Assembly (NCBI GenBank): GCA_947479935.1
Contig: CANKBG010000016.1
Span: forward strand, 1-55,402
Length of the DNA stretch: 55,402 bases
Reading direction: 5' to 3'
From: Comamonadaceae bacterium
Lineage (GTDB): Bacteria; Pseudomonadota; Gammaproteobacteria; Burkholderiales; Burkholderiaceae_C
A program made the translations under genes and the position numbers. The notes under the pieces are model-generated. The model saw nothing but the letters and a program-made list of their open reading frames with translations. It was not told the DNA's origin and ran no database searches. Shown one piece after another: positions 35,479 through 43,773 of the stretch (positions within the stretch are counted from its first letter, which is position 1; every line of letters begins with the position of its first letter).

Positions 35479-37206
35479 ATGATGACCAAAGCTTCTTCCG
35501 GTAGTTCTCATTCCGTCACTTTGCCCAAACCCGAGTTTGATCGTTTTTACAAACACACCGAACTCACCAACCTGCTGAAAGACTTTGCCAAGGCAAGGCC
35601 AGACTTGGTAGAACTTCAGGAACTGGGCAGAAGCCACGAAAACCGACCCATTTGGGTTTTGGTTTTAACCCGCAAGTCGACTGGAGCAGATCTCGACAAA
35701 CCCGCCTTCTGGGTTGACGGCAATATTCACGCGGCAGAACTCACTGCCAGCACTGCGTGCTTGTACTGGTTGCATCATTTGCTCAGCAAAGATGGCGAAG
35801 ACGCTCAAGTCACCGAGCTTCTTAGCACCCGTGTGGTCTATCTTGTGCCGCGTTTAAACCCTGATGGCGCAGAGTTGGCCATGGCCGACAAGCCTCGCCA
35901 TATTAGATCGTCCACTCGCCCCTACCCTTGGGATGAGCCCCATGTTGAAGGCCTCAGCATTGAGGACATGGATGGAGACGGTCGCATTTTGATGATGCGC
36001 ATTCCCGACCCACACGGGGGTTGGAAAATCAATTCAAGCGAGCCTCGGTTGCTCACACCGCGTTTGCCAGGTGAGTTTGGTGGGCAGTATTACCGCGTCA
36101 TGCCTGAGGGCAGCTTGAAACACTTCGACGGCGTGAACATCAAACCCAACCGCGATGTAGAAGGCCTAGACCTCAACCGCAACTTTCCTGCATTTTGGCG
36201 ACAAGAACATGAGCAAGTGGGCGCAGGGCCCTACCCCACCAGCGAACCTGAAGTTCGTGCCATGGTGGAATTCATTGCCAAGCATCCCAACATTGGCGCA
36301 GCCGTCAGTTTTCACACCCACTCCGGCGTGATTTTGCGCCCCATGGGCACGCAAAGTGACAACGACATGACGCCTGAAGATTTGTGGATCATCAAGCGCT
36401 TGTCCGACATTGGCAGCAAGCTGACAGGTTATCCTGCCATTAGTACTTTTCACGATTTCAAATACCATCCCAAGGAAGTGATTACAGGAACTCAAGATTG
36501 GGTGTACGAGCATTTGGGCGCACTTTTTTGGACTGTGGAAATTTGGGCTCCCAACAAAGAGGCGGGCATCAACGATTACGACTGGATCCACTGGTACCGT
36601 GACCATCCCCCCGAGGACGACATCAAACTGCTGAAGTGGAGTGACGAGGTGTGTGGTGGTCAAGCGCACGTCGATTGGTACCCCTATCAGCACCCCGAGT
36701 TGGGCGCCATTGAATTGGGTGGCTGGGATCGCATGAACTTTTGGCGCAATCCACCTGCTCATTTGCGTGAACGCGAAGCAGCACGTTTCCCTGCTTGGCT
36801 GAATCAAATTGCGTTGACGTTGCCCAAGCTCGAATTGCTCCATGCCAAAGCAGAAAATTTAGGCAACGGTCAATGGCGCGTTCAACTGGCTGTTGGCAAT
36901 GCAGGCTACCTGCCAAGTTATGTCACCAAGCGCGCACTTGAGCGCAAGACAGCACGTCCTTGCATTTTCGAGATTGAATTGCCTGCTGGCGCACAACTGT
37001 GCATGGGCAAGCCGCGCATGGAAGGTCCGCAACTAGAAGGCCATGCGGCCACCCATTCACTTCAAGCTTTCTTGCCCAGCAAAACCATTACCGGCGATCG
37101 GGCATTGAACGAGTGGATTGTGGAAGCTCCCACTGGCACCGTGCTGCAATTAACAGCGCATGCCGCCCGGGCAGGTACCGTCAGAACTTCTCTGACTTTG
37201 AAATAA
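35479..37206 (+). CDS. M14-family zinc carboxypeptidase
   Basis: 575 residues without a signal peptide. The zinc motif is His84-Ala-Ala-Glu87 (GNIHAAELTAS), the third ligand is in AVSFHTHSG, and the catalytic Glu lies in FWTVEIWAPNKEAG. Family M14 enzymes remove C-terminal amino acids or cleave amide side chains. At 575 residues it carries an extra C-terminal domain of about 150 residues beyond the peptidase core. It follows the PF10118 gene and ends 1 nt before the convergent amidohydrolase stop. Role in the local catabolic genes is unclear. Confidence 0.85.
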   Translation: MMTKASSGSSHSVTLPKPEFDRFYKHTELTNLLKDFAKARPDLVELQELGRSHENRPIWVLVLTRKSTGADLDKPAFWVDGNIHAAELTASTACLYWLHHLLSKDGEDAQVTELLSTRVVYLVPRLNPDGAELAMADKPRHIRSSTRPYPWDEPHVEGLSIEDMDGDGRILMMRIPDPHGGWKINSSEPRLLTPRLPGEFGGQYYRVMPEGSLKHFDGVNIKPNRDVEGLDLNRNFPAFWRQEHEQVGAGPYPTSEPEVRAMVEFIAKHPNIGAAVSFHTHSGVILRPMGTQSDNDMTPEDLWIIKRLSDIGSKLTGYPAISTFHDFKYHPKEVITGTQDWVYEHLGALFWTVEIWAPNKEAGINDYDWIHWYRDHPPEDDIKLLKWSDEVCGGQAHVDWYPYQHPELGAIELGGWDRMNFWRNPPAHLREREAARFPAWLNQIALTLPKLELLHAKAENLGNGQWRVQLAVGNAGYLPSYVTKRALERKTARPCIFEIELPAGAQLCMGKPRMEGPQLEGHAATHSLQAFLPSKTITGDRALNEWIVEAPTGTVLQLTAHAARAGTVRTSLTLK

Positions 37207-37207
37207 T

Positions 37208-38071
37208 TTATTTCAAACCGAGTAAACGCACCGCGTTGTCTTTCAAAATTCCGGGCATCACCTCGGGTTTGAATCCTGCCACTTCAAAATCTTTCATCCA
37301 CCGCTCGGGTGTGATGAGGGGGTAGTCACTGCCAAACAAAATGCGATCTTTCAAAAGGGTATTGGCGTACTGAATCAATTGCTTCGGAAAGTACTTGGGG
37401 CTCCAACCCGACAAATCAATCCAGACATTGGGCTTGTGAGTGGCCACACTCAATGCCTCGTCTTGCCATGGAAAACTGGGGTGCGCCATCACAATTTGCA
37501 TATCGGGAAAATCAATGGCCACATCGTCCAAATGCATCGGATTGCTGTAAGCCAAACGCAAGCCTCCGCCGCATCGCATGCCAGAACCAATGCCACTGTG
37601 GCCTGTGTGAAAAATGGCGGGCAACTTGTGTTCGTTGATCACTTCGTAAATGGGCCAAGCCATTTTGTCGTAAGGGTGGTAGCCCTGCACCGTGGGGTGA
37701 AACTTGAACCCTTTAATGCCCTCTTCCTTGATCAGGCGCTCTGCTTCCCGCGCACCCATCTTGCCTTTGTGTGGATCGATGCTACCAAAAGCAATCATCA
37801 TGTCGCTGTTATCGCGCGCGGCTTTGGCAATTTCTTCGTTCGGAATTCGCCGACGTCCTAACTGAGATTCGCTGTCCACCGTGAACATCACCAAGCCAAT
37901 TTTTCTTTCCCTGTAATAAGCCACTGTTTCGTCGATGGTAGGACGGCGGTTGCTGCCAAAAAACTTGTCAGCTGCGCGGTCATATTCTTCGCCGTAATTG
38001 TCGAAAGGATTCCAGCAACTCACTTCGGCATGGGTGTGAATGTCGATGGCAATCAGGTCTTGATGTTTCAT
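37208..38071 (-). CDS. Amidohydrolase-superfamily protein (PF04909), possible aryl beta-ketoacyl-CoA hydrolase
   Basis: 287 residues. IAIDIHTHAEVSCW has the His-x-His metal motif; GFKFHPTVQGYHP, AIFHTGHSG, VMAHPSFPW and ILFGSDYPLI supply the remaining metal and catalytic residues. The family includes decarboxylases such as ACMSD, and CouO-type hydrolases that cleave 4-hydroxyphenyl-beta-ketoacyl-CoA during hydroxycinnamate breakdown. The gene is divergent from the crotonase-feruloyl-CoA synthetase operon, with a 15-bp palindrome between them, so the CouO-like role is attractive but inferred from context. Confidence 0.8.
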   Translation of the reverse strand: MKHQDLIAIDIHTHAEVSCWNPFDNYGEEYDRAADKFFGSNRRPTIDETVAYYRERKIGLVMFTVDSESQLGRRRIPNEEIAKAARDNSDMMIAFGSIDPHKGKMGAREAERLIKEEGIKGFKFHPTVQGYHPYDKMAWPIYEVINEHKLPAIFHTGHSGIGSGMRCGGGLRLAYSNPMHLDDVAIDFPDMQIVMAHPSFPWQDEALSVATHKPNVWIDLSGWSPKYFPKQLIQYANTLLKDRILFGSDYPLITPERWMKDFEVAGFKPEVMPGILKDNAVRLLGLK

Positions 38072-38133
38072 AAACGCTTTCTAAGACTAGGGAAAACACT
38101 GAGTTTCTTGCCTCCTGTTGGAAGCACAATATA

Positions 38134-38148
38134 GTTATTGATAATAAC
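38134..38148. promoter_or_regulatory. Palindrome GTTATTGATAATAAC in divergent hydroxycinnamate promoter (putative MarR operator)
   Basis: Arms GTTATT and AATAAC are perfect complements around GAT. The site is in the 123-nt spacer between the amidohydrolase and crotonase genes, 46 nt before the crotonase start. MarR-family regulators of hydroxycinnamate operons bind AT-rich palindromes of this size, and a MarR gene lies at 43263. The pairing is inference. Confidence 0.45.
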
Positions 38149-38194
38149 CTTTTTAAACTTGGCTGACAAGCAGCAAAGTTGTTTTAGAACTGCC

Positions 38195-39004
38195 ATGATG
38201 ACTCAAATTATCCATCCCCTGTTGCAACGTGCTTTATCGAATGGCATTCATTTTGAAATGCAAGAAGCTGTGGCGGTGGTTCGCTTAAGCCGCCCTTTAA
38301 AACGCAACGCTTTGAGCGATGGCTTGGTGGAAGCCCTGCGTGACGTGTTTCAAAATTTACCCGAGGAAGCCAAAGCTGCTGTTATTTATGGCGAAGGCAA
38401 TCATTTCTGCGCGGGTTTAGATTTGTCGGAGCTTAAAGAGCGAGATGCCGGACAAGGTGTCTTTCACTCTCGCAGTTGGCACCTGGCCTTGGATGCTGTT
38501 CAGCTAGGCAGAGTCCCTGTCGTTGCAGCCCTGCATGGCGCTGTGGTGGGCGGCGGTTTGGAATTGGCCAGCGCCTGCCATATTCGCGTCGCTGACGATA
38601 GTTCTTTCTTTGCTTTACCGGAGGGTACTCGCGGTATCTTTGTTGGTGGAGGTGGATCTGTTCGTATTCCCAAACTCATTGGCGTAGCACGCATGACAGA
38701 CATGATGCTGACGGGCCGTGTGTACAACGCTGTCGACGGCGAGCGCATTGGCCTAACCCAATACTTGGTACCCGAAGGCAAATCTTTAGAAAAGGCTTTG
38801 GATTTGGCCAAACGGATTGCCACCAATGCGCCCCTGACCAATTACGCACTGATGCATGCCCTACCGCGCATTGCAGAGCAACCTGCCGATCATGGTTATC
38901 TCACAGAAGCCTTGATTTCCTCCATTGCACAAGCTGCCCCAGAAGCCAAGTCACGCGTCAAAGCTTTCTTGGAAGGCAAAGCTGACAAGGTACAAAAAAG
39001 CTGA
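38195..39004 (+). CDS. Enoyl-CoA hydratase/isomerase (crotonase family)
   Basis: 269 residues from the first of two adjacent ATGs; a longer frame begins in the promoter region. NHFCAGLDLSEL and HGAVVGGGLELASACHIRVAD are the oxyanion-hole and active-site segments, with Glu in GGGLELAS and a second in ALPEGTRG. It lacks the motifs expected for a classic feruloyl-CoA hydratase-lyase, so it more likely hydrates the double bond of hydroxycinnamoyl-CoA in a beta-oxidative route. It is the first gene of a plus-strand operon with feruloyl-CoA synthetase 17 nt downstream. Confidence 0.85.
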   Translation: MMTQIIHPLLQRALSNGIHFEMQEAVAVVRLSRPLKRNALSDGLVEALRDVFQNLPEEAKAAVIYGEGNHFCAGLDLSELKERDAGQGVFHSRSWHLALDAVQLGRVPVVAALHGAVVGGGLELASACHIRVADDSSFFALPEGTRGIFVGGGGSVRIPKLIGVARMTDMMLTGRVYNAVDGERIGLTQYLVPEGKSLEKALDLAKRIATNAPLTNYALMHALPRIAEQPADHGYLTEALISSIAQAAPEAKSRVKAFLEGKADKVQKS

Positions 39005-39021
39005 GCCACTTGGAGATAAGC

Positions 39022-40875
39022 ATGAGTGCACCTCAATTTAGACCTTTGGAATTCGGCGTCACACGCGTCACATTGAAAGATGGCGTGCCTGGCACCCATT
39101 ACTTAAAAGCTGAGCAAGAACTTAAGCCCTTTCCCGATCGACTGACCGATCGTCTGCATCACTGGGCTCAACTTAAACCGAATCAGACTGTCTTTGCGCG
39201 CCGTGTCAAATTGACAGATGGCAGCCTGGGCGAGTGGCAGCATGTGACCTACGCAGAAGCATGGCACACAGCACGCAACATTGCACAAGGCTTAATCGAT
39301 AGAGGCCTCAGTTCAGAGCGCCCCGTCGTCATTTTGAGTGAGAACAGCTTAGAGCATGCCTTGCTCGCATTGGGGTGCATGTTAGCGGGCGTGCCTTTTG
39401 TGCCCACATCACCACCCTACTCTTTGATCAGCCAAGACTTTGACAAGCTCAAACATGTGTTGCGCACGGTCACGCCAGGCATGGTGTTTGCCAGTGATAC
39501 ACGCTATGCCAAAGCCATTGCCGCCACAGTGGCCTCGGACTTAGAAGTAGTGATGCACGAGGGCACTGTCGAGGGTCGCGTCGTCACTTCATTGACCGAC
39601 CTTTGCAACACACTGGCCACAGCGCAAGTAGACGCCGCCATAGCGGCCACAGGACCTGACACCATTGTGAAGTTTTTATTCACCAGTGGCTCAACCAAAA
39701 TGCCCAAGGCTGTGATCAACACTCAGCGCCTATGGTGTGCCAACCAACAACAAATGACGCAATCCATGCCTGTCTTGGCTGAAGATCCCTTGGTTTTGGT
39801 CGACTGGTTGCCATGGAATCACACCTTTGGCGGCAACCACAACTTTGGCATGGTGATATTTCATGGCGGCACCCTTTACATCGACGACGGCAAACCAACG
39901 CCAGCGCTCATGCATGAAACACTGCGTAATCTGCGTGAAGTTGCGCCCACGGTTTACTTCAACGTTCCAACTGGCTTCGAGGCCATTGCGTTGGCCATGA
40001 AAACTGACGATGCATTGCGCATCAATTTACTGTCGCGCGTTCAAATGTTCTTTTATGCAGGTGCGGCTTTGGCCCAACCTATTTGGGACAGCTTGTACGA
40101 ATCACAAGAGCGCGAAATTGGCGAGCGCATTGTGATGGGGACTGGCCTTGGCATGACCGAGTCTGGCCCTTTTGGTATTTTTGTAACCAACCCCAATGTG
40201 TCCGCAGGCGATTTGGGCGTGCCCACACCTGGCTTGGAACTCAAAATGGTCGACATGGGTGGCAAAACCGAGGTCCGTTATCGCGGCCCCAACATCACGC
40301 CGGGTTACTGGCGCAATGACGAAGAAACCGAAGGCGCATTTGACGACGAAGGTTTTTTCTGTACAGGCGATGCCGTGAAGTGGATCGATCAAAACAATGT
40401 TCACTTGGGCTTGAAGTTTGATGGCCGAATCGCCGAAGACTTCAAACTGGCCACAGGCACTTTTGTAAGTGTGGGCCCTTTGCGCGGCAAGATCATTGCG
40501 GCGGGTGCGCCCTATATTCAAGATGTTGTTTTAACAGGCATCAACTTAAAAGAAGTGGGTGCCATGGTCTTTCCAACTGCAGCGGTTCGCGCATTAAGCG
40601 GTATGGCAGCTGATGCGCCTTTGGCTGATGTATTGAGCAGTTCACCTGTGTTAGCACAGTTCCAAAAAGTGCTAGACGAATTGGCAAAAACTGCCACAGG
40701 CAGCGCCAACCGAATTGCACGCATGTGCTTGTTGTCCGAGCCACCTACCATCGACAAAGGCGAGATCACGGACAAGGGCTCTATCAATCAGCGATCGGTG
40801 TTGGCGCACCGCGCAGACACTGTAGCTGCTTTACATGAAGACAAGCTGCAAGTCATCTTGAAGCCGAACATTTAA
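39022..40875 (+). CDS. fcs: Feruloyl-CoA synthetase-type acyl-CoA ligase
   Basis: 617 residues from the ATG preceded by GGAGA at about 5 nt. The P-loop FLFTSGSTKMPKAV, WLPWNHTFGGNHN, GTGLGMTESGPF and the YRGPNITPGYW segment match the feruloyl-CoA synthase subgroup of the AMP-forming ligases, which is longer than 4-coumarate ligases of plants. It activates ferulate and related hydroxycinnamates to CoA thioesters in the cytosol. It lies between the crotonase and an SDR dehydrogenase in one operon. Confidence 0.87.
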   Translation: MSAPQFRPLEFGVTRVTLKDGVPGTHYLKAEQELKPFPDRLTDRLHHWAQLKPNQTVFARRVKLTDGSLGEWQHVTYAEAWHTARNIAQGLIDRGLSSERPVVILSENSLEHALLALGCMLAGVPFVPTSPPYSLISQDFDKLKHVLRTVTPGMVFASDTRYAKAIAATVASDLEVVMHEGTVEGRVVTSLTDLCNTLATAQVDAAIAATGPDTIVKFLFTSGSTKMPKAVINTQRLWCANQQQMTQSMPVLAEDPLVLVDWLPWNHTFGGNHNFGMVIFHGGTLYIDDGKPTPALMHETLRNLREVAPTVYFNVPTGFEAIALAMKTDDALRINLLSRVQMFFYAGAALAQPIWDSLYESQEREIGERIVMGTGLGMTESGPFGIFVTNPNVSAGDLGVPTPGLELKMVDMGGKTEVRYRGPNITPGYWRNDEETEGAFDDEGFFCTGDAVKWIDQNNVHLGLKFDGRIAEDFKLATGTFVSVGPLRGKIIAAGAPYIQDVVLTGINLKEVGAMVFPTAAVRALSGMAADAPLADVLSSSPVLAQFQKVLDELAKTATGSANRIARMCLLSEPPTIDKGEITDKGSINQRSVLAHRADTVAALHEDKLQVILKPNI

Positions 40876-40897
40876 ATCTCAAAAGGCAAGACACAAT

Positions 40898-41662
40898 ATG
40901 AACATTCAAAACATGAGCGCCTTGGTCACAGGCGGTGGTTCTGGACTGGGCGAAGCCACGGCAAGAGAATTGGCTCGCCTGGGCGCCAAAGTGGCCGTAC
41001 TCGATTTGAACTTAGACAATGCGAAAAAAGTAGCTTCTGAGATTGGTGGTTTGGCAATTCAATGTGATGTGACCAACGCGGCCAGCATGGAAAACGCAGT
41101 GGCAGAGGCCGCTAAGGCCCATGGCGGCGCCCGTATCCTAATGCAAATTGCAGGCATTGGCACTGCCAAACGCATTGTGAGCAAAGATGGCAACCCAGCG
41201 CCTTTAGAAGACTTTGCCAAAGTGGTGAATGTCAATTTGATTGGTACCTACAACGCAGCGCGTGTTTTCGCTGCAGCCTGTGCCAAGCTAGATCCTATGG
41301 AAGACGGCGAACGTGGTGCCATGGTGTTCACCGCTTCAGTGGCAGCCTTTGATGGCCAAGTGGGTCAGCAAGCCTATAGCGCGTCCAAAGCAGGCGTAGC
41401 CGGCATGACACTGCCCATGGCGCGCGATTTAGCGCAACACGGCATTCGTGTCTGCACCATTGCACCAGGGATCTTTGCAACACCTTTGCTGAAAACATTG
41501 CCTGAAACAGTGCAAGCCTCTTTGGCGGCTAGTATTCCCTTCCCCTCCCGACTTGGCAAGCCAGAAGAGTTTGCGCAATTGGCCGCGCACATTGTCAGCA
41601 ACGGTCACTTGAACGGCGAGGTGATTCGTTTGGACGGCGCACTGCGCATGGCTCCCCGCTAA
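40898..41662 (+). CDS. SDR-family 3-hydroxyacyl-CoA dehydrogenase-like
   Basis: 254 residues. LVTGGGSGLGEATARELARLGAKVAVLDLN gives the TGxxxGxG NAD site with an Asp that favours NAD(H); the catalytic Ser is in FTASVAAFDGQ and the Tyr-Lys pair in QAYSASKAG. The sequence resembles type-2 (HSD17B10-like) 3-hydroxyacyl-CoA dehydrogenases. In this operon it would oxidise the beta-hydroxy intermediate made by the crotonase from hydroxycinnamoyl-CoA. Spacing is 22 nt from fcs and 21 nt to the thioesterase. Confidence 0.87.
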   Translation: MNIQNMSALVTGGGSGLGEATARELARLGAKVAVLDLNLDNAKKVASEIGGLAIQCDVTNAASMENAVAEAAKAHGGARILMQIAGIGTAKRIVSKDGNPAPLEDFAKVVNVNLIGTYNAARVFAAACAKLDPMEDGERGAMVFTASVAAFDGQVGQQAYSASKAGVAGMTLPMARDLAQHGIRVCTIAPGIFATPLLKTLPETVQASLAASIPFPSRLGKPEEFAQLAAHIVSNGHLNGEVIRLDGALRMAPR

Positions 41663-41683
41663 GCCATCGCACGAAAGATAAAA

Positions 41684-42103
41684 ATGAGTAAAACAGTTGT
41701 TTACGAAGTGCAAGTGATGTTCGGTGATTGCGACCCCGCAGGTATCGTATTTTTTCCCAATTTTTCTAAATGGATGGATGCCTCGTCACTGAATTTCTTT
41801 GTGAAGTGCGGCGTTCAACCTTGGCGTGAGTTGGTCAAAACCACCGGCATCATTGGTACGCCTTTGTTAGAAATTAACACCAAGTTTGGTCGTACCGCCA
41901 CTTATGGTGAAACAATTCAAATTCACACCAGCGTACAAGAGTGGCGAGACAAAACCTTTATTCACAAACATGTCGTGATGCGAGGTGACACCGTGTTGTG
42001 CGAAGGCACCGAAGTTCGCGCCTTCTGCATCAAGCACCCTGATGACCCAGATCGTATCAAAGCCATTGCAGTACCCAAGGACATTCAAGCTTTATGCAGT
42101 TGA
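41684..42103 (+). CDS. 4-hydroxybenzoyl-CoA thioesterase-type acyl-CoA thioesterase
   Basis: 139 residues with a single hot-dog fold. VMFGDCDPAGIVFFPNFSKWMD carries the conserved Asp in the DPAGIVFFP motif, as in 4-hydroxybenzoyl-CoA thioesterases. It would release a free benzoate (for example vanillate or 4-hydroxybenzoate) from its CoA thioester at the end of side-chain shortening. It is the fourth gene of the fcs operon. The precise acyl group is inferred from neighbours. Confidence 0.87.
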   Translation: MSKTVVYEVQVMFGDCDPAGIVFFPNFSKWMDASSLNFFVKCGVQPWRELVKTTGIIGTPLLEINTKFGRTATYGETIQIHTSVQEWRDKTFIHKHVVMRGDTVLCEGTEVRAFCIKHPDDPDRIKAIAVPKDIQALCS

Positions 42104-42170
42104 TGCGACAACCCAGTATTAAGTTATTTTTTGAGTTCGATTTTTTCAACCACCCTAAGAGGAGACAAGC

Positions 42171-43172
42171 ATGACAAATCGTCGTGAATTTTTGCAGATC
42201 ACAGTAGGCGCAGCCATTGTGGGAAGTACCGCTTTTCAACAATCATGGGCACAAAGTGGCATGCCTATAGAGCAGGTCAAAGTGCTCTATGGTTTTCCAC
42301 CTGGCAGCTCAGGTGACATTTGTGCGCGCCGTGTTGCCGAAAAATTTGGTGGCACTCCGTATAGCAAAAATGCGGGTGTCATTGACAGCAAACCTGGTGC
42401 TGGCGGACAAATTGCATTGAACTTACTCAAGTCAGCACCTGCCGATGGCTCGGTGTTGGCCATGACACCTTTTTCGCCCATTTCGCTGTATCCCCACATT
42501 TTCAAAAATCTGCAATACAAGCCCTTTGAAGATTTCACGCCAGTAGGAACCAGCTCCATGATTCACCATGGCTTTGCTGTCGGCCCCATGGTTCCCGCAA
42601 GCGTTAAAAATGTCAAAGACTTTGTGACTTGGGCCAAGGCCAATCCTGCACAAGCCAGCTATGGTTCACCTGCAGCGGGCTCAACCCCACACTTCATTGG
42701 TGCATTGCTAGGACTTAACCAAAACTTTGAGTTCAAGCACGCCCCCTACCGCGGCTCTGTGCCTGGTGTGACTGACGTAGTAGGTGGACAAATTGCTTGC
42801 ATGTTCACGCCGCATGGTGACTTTATTGCCAACCACAAAGCCGGCAAAATGCGCATCTTGGCGACCTCAGGCAAAACTCGCTCACCCTTTGTTCCCGATG
42901 TGGCAACCTTTGCAGAACAAGGCTTTCCAGAGCTGACCGTTGAAGAGTGGTTTGGGTTTTACGCACCAGCTAAAACACCCGCCAACATTGTTCAAGCAGC
43001 CAATGCAGCCATCAACGCAGCCCTGAAAGACAAAGGCGTTCAAGATGCTTTAACCATTGTTGGCTTAATTCCATATGGCGGCACTGTGGCTGATCAACTC
43101 AAGAGTTCACAAGTGGAATTAGAGCGTTGGGGTCCTCTGATTAAGCGCATTGGCTTCACTGTTGACTCCTAA
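42171..43172 (+). CDS. Bug-family (TctC-like) solute-binding protein
   Basis: 333 residues. The N-terminus NRREFLQITVGAAIVG is a twin-arginine-type signal ending near SWAQS, unlike the Sec leaders of the other two Bug proteins in the window. VLYGFPPGSSGDICARRVAEKFGG and VIDSKPGAGGQIALNLLKSAPADGS are the family signatures. An AGGAGA site precedes the ATG. As last gene of the fcs operon, followed by a good terminator, it probably binds a hydroxycinnamate or related acid in the periplasm (inference). No TctAB genes are near. Confidence 0.9.
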   Translation: MTNRREFLQITVGAAIVGSTAFQQSWAQSGMPIEQVKVLYGFPPGSSGDICARRVAEKFGGTPYSKNAGVIDSKPGAGGQIALNLLKSAPADGSVLAMTPFSPISLYPHIFKNLQYKPFEDFTPVGTSSMIHHGFAVGPMVPASVKNVKDFVTWAKANPAQASYGSPAAGSTPHFIGALLGLNQNFEFKHAPYRGSVPGVTDVVGGQIACMFTPHGDFIANHKAGKMRILATSGKTRSPFVPDVATFAEQGFPELTVEEWFGFYAPAKTPANIVQAANAAINAALKDKGVQDALTIVGLIPYGGTVADQLKSSQVELERWGPLIKRIGFTVDS

Positions 43173-43192
43173 TCTTGGTTAGAAATGCATAG

Positions 43193-43226
43193 GCCTGAGA
43201 AATTTCTAAGTTCTCGGGCTTCTTTT
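43193..43226 (+). terminator. Rho-independent terminator of the fcs operon
   Basis: GCCTGAGAA (43193-43201) pairs with TTCTCGGGC (43211-43219) over nine base pairs including one G-U, with a 9-nt loop, followed by the T-rich TTCTTTTCC. It lies 20 nt after the Bug stop and before the MarR gene. Confidence 0.65.
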
Positions 43227-43262
43227 CCATCTCGCCTCATTGAAATACTTGATCGAAACACA

Positions 43263-43724
43263 ATGCGAAGCAGCGCAAAACAAGCCTCGAGTGCCATTGA
43301 GAAGGTCGACACCCACTTTTTAGAAACCTTGATTGGTTACAACGCACGTCGCGCTGCTTTGGCCATCATTGGAGAATTTTTAGAAAAAATGGCGGTCTAC
43401 GGTCTTAAGCCTGTAGATTTTTCGGTGATGTCCGTAGTGGTGCACAACCCTGGCGTCACTTCGCGTCAACTGTGCGCCTCTTTGAACATCTTGCCGCCCA
43501 ATTTGGTCAGTCTGATTCAATCTTTAGATTCTCGTGGTTTGATTGAGCGTCTGCCTCACCCCCATGATGGTCGGGCAGTGGGTCTGCACCCAACTGAAAA
43601 GGGCCGGGCACTCATGGTGCAAGCTGAAGCCACAGCAGCAGAACTCGAAAGAAATGTAGGCGGTAAACTCACCCCCAACCAAGCGCAAACATTGGTGACT
43701 CTTTTGCAAAAAATATACCTTTAA
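43263..43724 (+). CDS. MarR-family transcriptional regulator
   Basis: 153 residues from the ATG at 43263; a longer frame starts within the terminator. LKPVDFSVMSVVVHNPGVTSRQLCASLNILPPNLVSLIQSL spans the winged helix, and LIERLPHPHDGRAVGLHPTEKGR is the MarR beta-wing with its conserved Asp-x-Arg. Related regulators (CouR, FerC) repress hydroxycinnamate operons and release DNA on binding the CoA thioester. Its place just downstream of the fcs operon suggests the same job here; this is inference. Confidence 0.88.
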   Translation: MRSSAKQASSAIEKVDTHFLETLIGYNARRAALAIIGEFLEKMAVYGLKPVDFSVMSVVVHNPGVTSRQLCASLNILPPNLVSLIQSLDSRGLIERLPHPHDGRAVGLHPTEKGRALMVQAEATAAELERNVGGKLTPNQAQTLVTLLQKIYL

Positions 43725-43773
43725 ATTTGCTACGCAATCAGCAACTTAGGCATCCTCATTAGGAGAACGTCTC

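Noticed and set aside
36166..36843. 225-codon minus-strand frame opposite the M14 peptidase
   Set aside because: Antisense shadow of a gene with complete zinc-peptidase motifs.
38195..39004. Feruloyl-CoA hydratase-lyase (Ech) identity for the crotonase
   Set aside because: The active-site surroundings do not show the features I associate with hydratase-lyases, and no vanillin dehydrogenase is adjacent; kept as general enoyl-CoA hydratase.
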